Assembly: GCF_001879105.1 (NCBI RefSeq)
Contig: NZ_MLCF01000042.1
Span: 1-46,356, forward strand
Length of the DNA: 46,356 bases
Direction: 5' to 3'
Origin: Mangrovactinospora gilvigrisea
Lineage (GTDB): Bacteria > Actinomycetota > Actinomycetes > Streptomycetales > Streptomycetaceae
A program made the translations under genes and the position numbers. Shown here piece by piece: positions 42,597-46,356 of the stretch. The notes beneath the pieces are model-generated. The model did not search any database and was not told the origin of the DNA. It was given only the letters and a program-made list of their open reading frames with translations. Position 1 is the stretch's first letter; each line of letters starts with the position of its first letter.

Positions 42597-45082
42597 TGGC
42601 GGATCAGCCGGCGGTGCTGGAGTCGCTGGTCGAGGCGGTGCGGACGCGGGTCGCCGCGCGGGTGGCGGCGCTCGCCGGGGACGACCCCACCGCGGAGGAC
42701 CCGCTGCGCGGCCTGTACCTCACGCCGGAGGCCGCGGACCGGCTGCTCGCGGCGCCCGCGCCGGGCGCGCGGGCGGCGGGCGGGCCGGTGGTCCGGATGC
42801 CGGCGGAGACGGGTCACCGGCGGCTCGACCGGCTCTGCGCGGACTTCGGGCTGGACGGCTTCGACCGGCTCCTGCTGCTGCTGGCCCTCGCGCCCGACCT
42901 GGACCGGCGGTTCGGCCCGCTCTACGGCTACCTCAACGACGACGTCGGCCGCCGCCGTGCGACGGTCGGGCTCGCCCTCGACCTGGCCGGCGTCTCCACG
43001 CTCTCCGGCGCGGCCCGCGCGCGGCTGGCGCAGTGCGCGCCGCTGATCGAGGGCCGCCTGGTCGTCCTGGAACAGACCGACCGCCCCCTCCTGGAACGCG
43101 AACTCCGCGTCCCGGACGCGGTCACGTCCCACTTGCTGGTGGAGGAGGAAGGGCCGGAGGACGTATGGGCCGCGGACCAGCGCGGAGGCGGGCCTGCGTC
43201 GCAGGGAGACGCCGGGCGGGCGCCGCTCGCGGCGGGCGGCGCAGCCGAGTTGGCGGCCGACCGGCGGAGCGGCGGATCCACGCAGGAGACCGAAGCAGGA
43301 CCGCACGGCGAGTCCGTACGGCAACCGCCCGCGTCCGCGTTGAACGGCGGGGCCGCGTCGGCGGGCGAGGCCGGGGGGGCGCCGCTCGCGGCGGGAGGCG
43401 CAGCCGAGTTGGCGGCCGACCGGCGGAGCGGCGGATCCACGCAGGAGACCGAACCGGGGCCGTGGGACGGCGGAGCAGCGCCGGGGGGAGACGCCGGGCC
43501 GCTGCGGGATGCGGATCGCCGGATTGGCGGGGCGGACCAGGACGGCGGCTCGACCGGCGACGGCGAGGCCGAGCGGGCGCCGCTCGCGGCGAGCCGCGCG
43601 AGCGAGTTGGCGGTCGGCCGGCGGGCCGACGCGTCCGCGGACGAAGGTCGGGCGGCGGCAGGGGCCTCGGGTGAGGTCGAGCTCGGGGTGCTGTTGCGGG
43701 TAAATCCTGGGCGGCCGGTGTATCTGCGGGTGCGGGGCGGAGTCGAGGAGCCGGGGGATGTGGAGCGGGTGGCCGGCGGGCTCGGGCGGGGGGTGCGGGT
43801 GGTGCATCCGGGGCGGACGGCGGAGCCCGCGGAGGCGGCCGTCGCCGATGCGCTGCGGGATGCGCGGCTCGGCGGGGACGTCCTGGTGGTGGGGCCGCTG
43901 CCGGCCGGCGGCGAGGAGCCGTGGGTGCGCGCGGTGGCCCGTCCCGCCGTGCGCGGCGCCGCCCCGGTGCCCGCCGTGCTCTTCGGCACCGCCCCCTTCG
44001 AACCGTCCTGGACGCCCGCGCACGTACTGGCGCGCACCGCCGAGGACGACGACGGCGCCGACCGCGCCGAGCTGTGGCGCGCCGCCCTCGCCGAGGCCGG
44101 CCAACGCCCGCCCGCCGACCTGGACCTGGACGCCGAGACCGCCGTGCACCGGATGGGCCCGGCCCGCATCCGCCGCGCCGCCCGCGCCGCCGCGGACCTG
44201 GCCGCCGCGGACGGCGGCACCCTGCTCGCGTCCCATCTCCACGAGGCCGCCCGCCTGCAGAACGCCTCCGGCCTGGAGCGGCACGCCCGCCGGGTGCGGC
44301 CCGCCGTCACCCTCGACGACCTGGTCCTCCCAGACGAACCGCGGGACCGCGTCCGCGAGCTGGTGCACCGCGCCGCCCACCGCCGCAAGGTGCTCCGCGG
44401 CTGGGGCATGCGCCGCGGCGGCGGACGCGGCGCCGGGGTGGTGGCGCTCTTCGCCGGCGACTCCGGCACCGGCAAGACGATGGCCGCCGAGTCCGTCGCC
44501 GGCGCGCTCGGCCTCGACCTCTACGTCGTCGAACTCGCCGCCGTGGTCGACAAGTACATCGGCGAGACCGAGAAGAACCTCGACCGGATCTTCAACGAGG
44601 CCGACAACGTCAACGCGGTGCTGCTCTTCGACGAGGCCGACGCGGTCTTCGGCCGCCGCTCCGAGGTGAAGGACAGCCACGACCGCTACGCCAACCTGGA
44701 GAGCGCCTACCTGCTGCAGCGGCTGGAGTCGTTCGACGGCGTCGCCGTCCTCACCACCAATCTGCGCGGCAACCTCGACGAGGCCTTCACCCGGCGCTTC
44801 GACGTCGCCGTGGACTTCCCGTTCCCCGACGCCCGGCAGCGCCGCGCGCTGTGGGAGAGCTGCCTGCGGCCCCCGCTGCCGTGCGCCGACGACCTCGACA
44901 CCGCCGCGCTCGCCGCGGAGTTCGAGCTCTCCGGCGGCGGCATCCGCTCGGCCGCGGTGACCGCCGCCTATCTGGCGGCGGCCGGCGGCGGGACGGTCGG
45001 CGCGGCGGAGGCCCGGGAGGGCGCCCGCCGCGAGTACGCCAAGGCCGGACGGCTGGTGCCGGGCGGCGCCCTGATCGGCTGA
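42596..45082 (+). CDS. AAA+ ATPase of the eCIS locus (Pvc15-type)
   Basis: An 828-residue protein. An N-terminal domain (about 1-190) and a variable Ala/Gly-rich linker with internal repeats (about 195-360) lead to a second domain. The AAA+ module follows with Walker A AGDSGTGKTMAAES near residue 622, YIGETEKNLDRIF, Walker B VLLFDEADAVFG near 680, sensor LTTNLRGNLDEAF and arginine finger TRRFDVAVDFPFP. In eCIS loci an ATPase of this kind is needed for assembly or cargo loading. The ATG at 42596 overlaps the DUF4255 stop. It converges on the membrane-protein gene with 20 bases between. Confidence 0.92.
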   Translation: MADQPAVLESLVEAVRTRVAARVAALAGDDPTAEDPLRGLYLTPEAADRLLAAPAPGARAAGGPVVRMPAETGHRRLDRLCADFGLDGFDRLLLLLALAPDLDRRFGPLYGYLNDDVGRRRATVGLALDLAGVSTLSGAARARLAQCAPLIEGRLVVLEQTDRPLLERELRVPDAVTSHLLVEEEGPEDVWAADQRGGGPASQGDAGRAPLAAGGAAELAADRRSGGSTQETEAGPHGESVRQPPASALNGGAASAGEAGGAPLAAGGAAELAADRRSGGSTQETEPGPWDGGAAPGGDAGPLRDADRRIGGADQDGGSTGDGEAERAPLAASRASELAVGRRADASADEGRAAAGASGEVELGVLLRVNPGRPVYLRVRGGVEEPGDVERVAGGLGRGVRVVHPGRTAEPAEAAVADALRDARLGGDVLVVGPLPAGGEEPWVRAVARPAVRGAAPVPAVLFGTAPFEPSWTPAHVLARTAEDDDGADRAELWRAALAEAGQRPPADLDLDAETAVHRMGPARIRRAARAAADLAAADGGTLLASHLHEAARLQNASGLERHARRVRPAVTLDDLVLPDEPRDRVRELVHRAAHRRKVLRGWGMRRGGGRGAGVVALFAGDSGTGKTMAAESVAGALGLDLYVVELAAVVDKYIGETEKNLDRIFNEADNVNAVLLFDEADAVFGRRSEVKDSHDRYANLESAYLLQRLESFDGVAVLTTNLRGNLDEAFTRRFDVAVDFPFPDARQRRALWESCLRPPLPCADDLDTAALAAEFELSGGGIRSAAVTAAYLAAAGGGTVGAAEAREGARREYAKAGRLVPGGALIG
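43220..43651. repeat. In-frame repeats in the AAA+ gene linker
   Basis: A 75-bp unit at 43220-43294 recurs at 43379-43453 with one mismatch, 159 bases (53 codons) apart. A third, diverged copy starts at 43577. The unit encodes APLAAGGAAELAADRRSGG and then STQETE, so the repeats lengthen the linker without breaking the frame. Confidence 0.9.
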
Positions 45083-45102
45083 CCGCCCGCCGGGCCGGAC
45101 CG

Positions 45103-46356
45103 CTACTGGTTGAGCTGGTTGAACGTCCAGGCCTGGTTGGGGTCGAAGCCGTTGGTGCAGTCCAGGTTGCCCAGGATGCCGGCCGCGTTGGGGCTCACCG
45201 GCAGGGTGGTCTCGTCCTCCAGGCAGCGCCCGGTCTGCTTGTTGACGAGCCGGTAGAAGTTCTGGTGCCCGTCGATCGGCTGCAGCTGCCAGCGCTCGGA
45301 GTCGGTGAGGTCGCCGCGCTGGATGCTCTGCACGCCGTCCGGGAGGCCCATGTCCTGGATGGTCTTGTCGGACGCCTGCAGCACGCTGCCGCGCCGCGAC
45401 GTCGCCTCCAGCGCGACGATGCCCTTGCGGTAGCGGTGCACGGTGAAGGTGACGTCCGTCCAGGTGTCCCAGTTGCCGGTGACGAACCCGGAGCCGTCCG
45501 AGAGGTTCTTCGAGGACGACAGCACGAAGATGTTCTGGCCGCTCTGCAGCCGCACATTGCGGTCCGCGTCCTGCACCGGCTGCTGGGCGTTGGGGTTGCC
45601 GCCCCCGCCGCTCGGCTTCTTGGTCGGCGCCGCCGCGCCGGCGTCGGTCGGCGTCGGTGTCGGGGTGGCCTGCAGGGTCGGCGAGGCGCTGGGCGAGGGC
45701 ACCTTCGCCGAGGGCGCCACCACCGCCCCGGCCGGGCTCGGCGCCGGCTTGGCGGTGGCCTGGCTGCTGAGGGTGGGCCGGTGGGAGAACCACAGCGCGG
45801 CGAAGATCAGTGCCAGCATCAGCAGGAACAGGAAGATCTTCGACAGCCATCCGGCGAGCAGTGCCGGTTGCAGGTACTCGCCCTTGGCGGTGACCGGCTT
45901 GGTGCCGGACCGCGCCACGTCCACGGCGTAGTCGTGTTTTTGGGCGCGGCCGGCCCACAGGAAGCGGGAGGGGCGCAGGGCCAGGCGGACGAAGGCGGCG
46001 CGGCCGGGGGCGATCTGGACGGTGTTGGGGCGGATGTCGTAGCCGAGGTCGGAGGCCTGGTCGTGGCCCTTGAGGGTGGCGGTGACCTCGGCGTTGCCCA
46101 GGTTGTCGACGGCCAGTTGGGGGCGGCCGCGCCAGCGGCCGCGGACCCGTCCGGGCAGCAGTTCGGCCTTCAGCTCGGTGAAGGGGGTGACGGTGAGGTT
46201 GCCCTCGGGGACGGTGATCTGGTCGGGGTGTTCGGCGGGGGTGATCTGCAGGGCGAAGGGGTTGGGGCCGGCGGGCACGTCGGGGGTGCGGGGCGGGGCG
46301 AGGACGACCTCGGCGGTGCCGGTGGCGTCGGGGTAGAGGCGGAGGGTGTCGGGGGT
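45103..46356 (-). CDS. Membrane-anchored Ig-like / ricin-like protein of the eCIS locus (partial, 5' end off-window)
   Basis: The frame is open to the right edge. From the N-terminal side come a beta-rich Ig-like repeat region (ELLPGRVRGRWRGRPQLAVD, LGNAEVTATL, APGRAAFVRLALRP), a single hydrophobic helix (LSKIFLFLLMLALIFAALWF) and a Ser/Pro/Thr-rich linker. A C-terminal beta-trefoil-like domain follows, with FYRLVNKQTGRCLEDE, NLDCTNGFDPNQAWTF and Cys pairs, as in ricin-type carbohydrate-binding domains. Proteins of this shape neighbour streptomycete eCIS genes. A GTG at 46278 is internal to the frame and not a likely start. It may anchor the particle or bind cell-wall sugars; this is inference. 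Confidence 0.8.
   Translation of the reverse strand, partial: TPDTLRLYPDATGTAEVVLAPPRTPDVPAGPNPFALQITPAEHPDQITVPEGNLTVTPFTELKAELLPGRVRGRWRGRPQLAVDNLGNAEVTATLKGHDQASDLGYDIRPNTVQIAPGRAAFVRLALRPSRFLWAGRAQKHDYAVDVARSGTKPVTAKGEYLQPALLAGWLSKIFLFLLMLALIFAALWFSHRPTLSSQATAKPAPSPAGAVVAPSAKVPSPSASPTLQATPTPTPTDAGAAAPTKKPSGGGGNPNAQQPVQDADRNVRLQSGQNIFVLSSSKNLSDGSGFVTGNWDTWTDVTFTVHRYRKGIVALEATSRRGSVLQASDKTIQDMGLPDGVQSIQRGDLTDSERWQLQPIDGHQNFYRLVNKQTGRCLEDETTLPVSPNAAGILGNLDCTNGFDPNQAWTFNQLNQ

Noticed and set aside
42215..45958. Minus-strand frame of 1247 codons opposite the AAA+ ATPase
   Set aside because: The plus strand encodes an intact AAA+ protein with Walker A, Walker B and arginine finger. The minus frame has no recognisable domain.

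Overview
The window is a high-G+C actinobacterial chromosome segment, almost certainly Streptomyces or a close relative. Third codon positions are strongly G/C biased and GTG/TTG starts are common. It carries a WblA-type WhiB protein and the conserved actinobacterial gene order ssd/tadA, HAD phosphatase, acs, nhaA, holin-like protein, alpha/beta hydrolase, marP, Nudix, nth, crp, MBL, Nudix, ridA, paired Get3-like ATPases, wblA, penicillin-binding protein, yqeY, metallophosphoesterase. Mycobacteria keep much the same order.

Region 1 (1-26546) is this core block. It opens with a minus-strand tight-adherence (Tad) pilus operon, cut by the left edge: an SSD/CpaE-like ATPase, the TadA/CpaF secretion ATPase, and an alanine-rich protein with a perfect 132-bp tandem repeat, all joined by 4-nt start/stop overlaps. 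Next come a HAD phosphatase, a degenerate Fic-like protein, a CooC-like ATPase, acetyl-CoA synthetase, NhaA and a holin-like membrane protein. A DNA-repair/stress block follows (MarP protease, CoA-type Nudix, endonuclease III, Crp, a metallo-beta-lactamase-fold protein, a second Nudix, RidA and a 53-residue DUF4177 protein). The block ends with the Get3-like ATPase pair, WblA, a bifunctional PBP, a YqeY-like protein and a metallophosphoesterase.

Region 2 (26547-40027) is an integrated actinomycete conjugative element (AICE). A tRNA-Pro(CGG) gene carries the left attachment core, and a 47-bp exact copy marks the right end at 39981-40027. The element encodes a tyrosine integrase and excisionase, a prim-pol plus P-loop ATPase replication pair beside an array of TGCGTCA iterons, a TraB (FtsK-like) DNA translocase, SpdB-like and other small transfer proteins, a Pycsar-effector-like membrane protein, and a GntR/UTRA repressor behind three 16-bp palindromic operators. 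The cargo end (about 37740-39450) has visibly lower G+C. It encodes YdcF- and HIT-family proteins and, in the opposite direction, an overlapping pair: a ThsB-type TIR protein and a small multi-pass membrane protein. This pair is the best candidate here for an undescribed TIR-signalling defence system.

Region 3 (40028-46356) starts with the original tRNA terminator and a decayed secreted-protein gene. It then enters the head of an extracellular contractile injection system (eCIS) locus: a DUF4157 protein with an HExxH motif, an atypical LuxR regulator, a DUF4255 protein, an AAA+ ATPase with internal repeats, and a membrane-anchored Ig-like/ricin-like protein that runs off the right edge.
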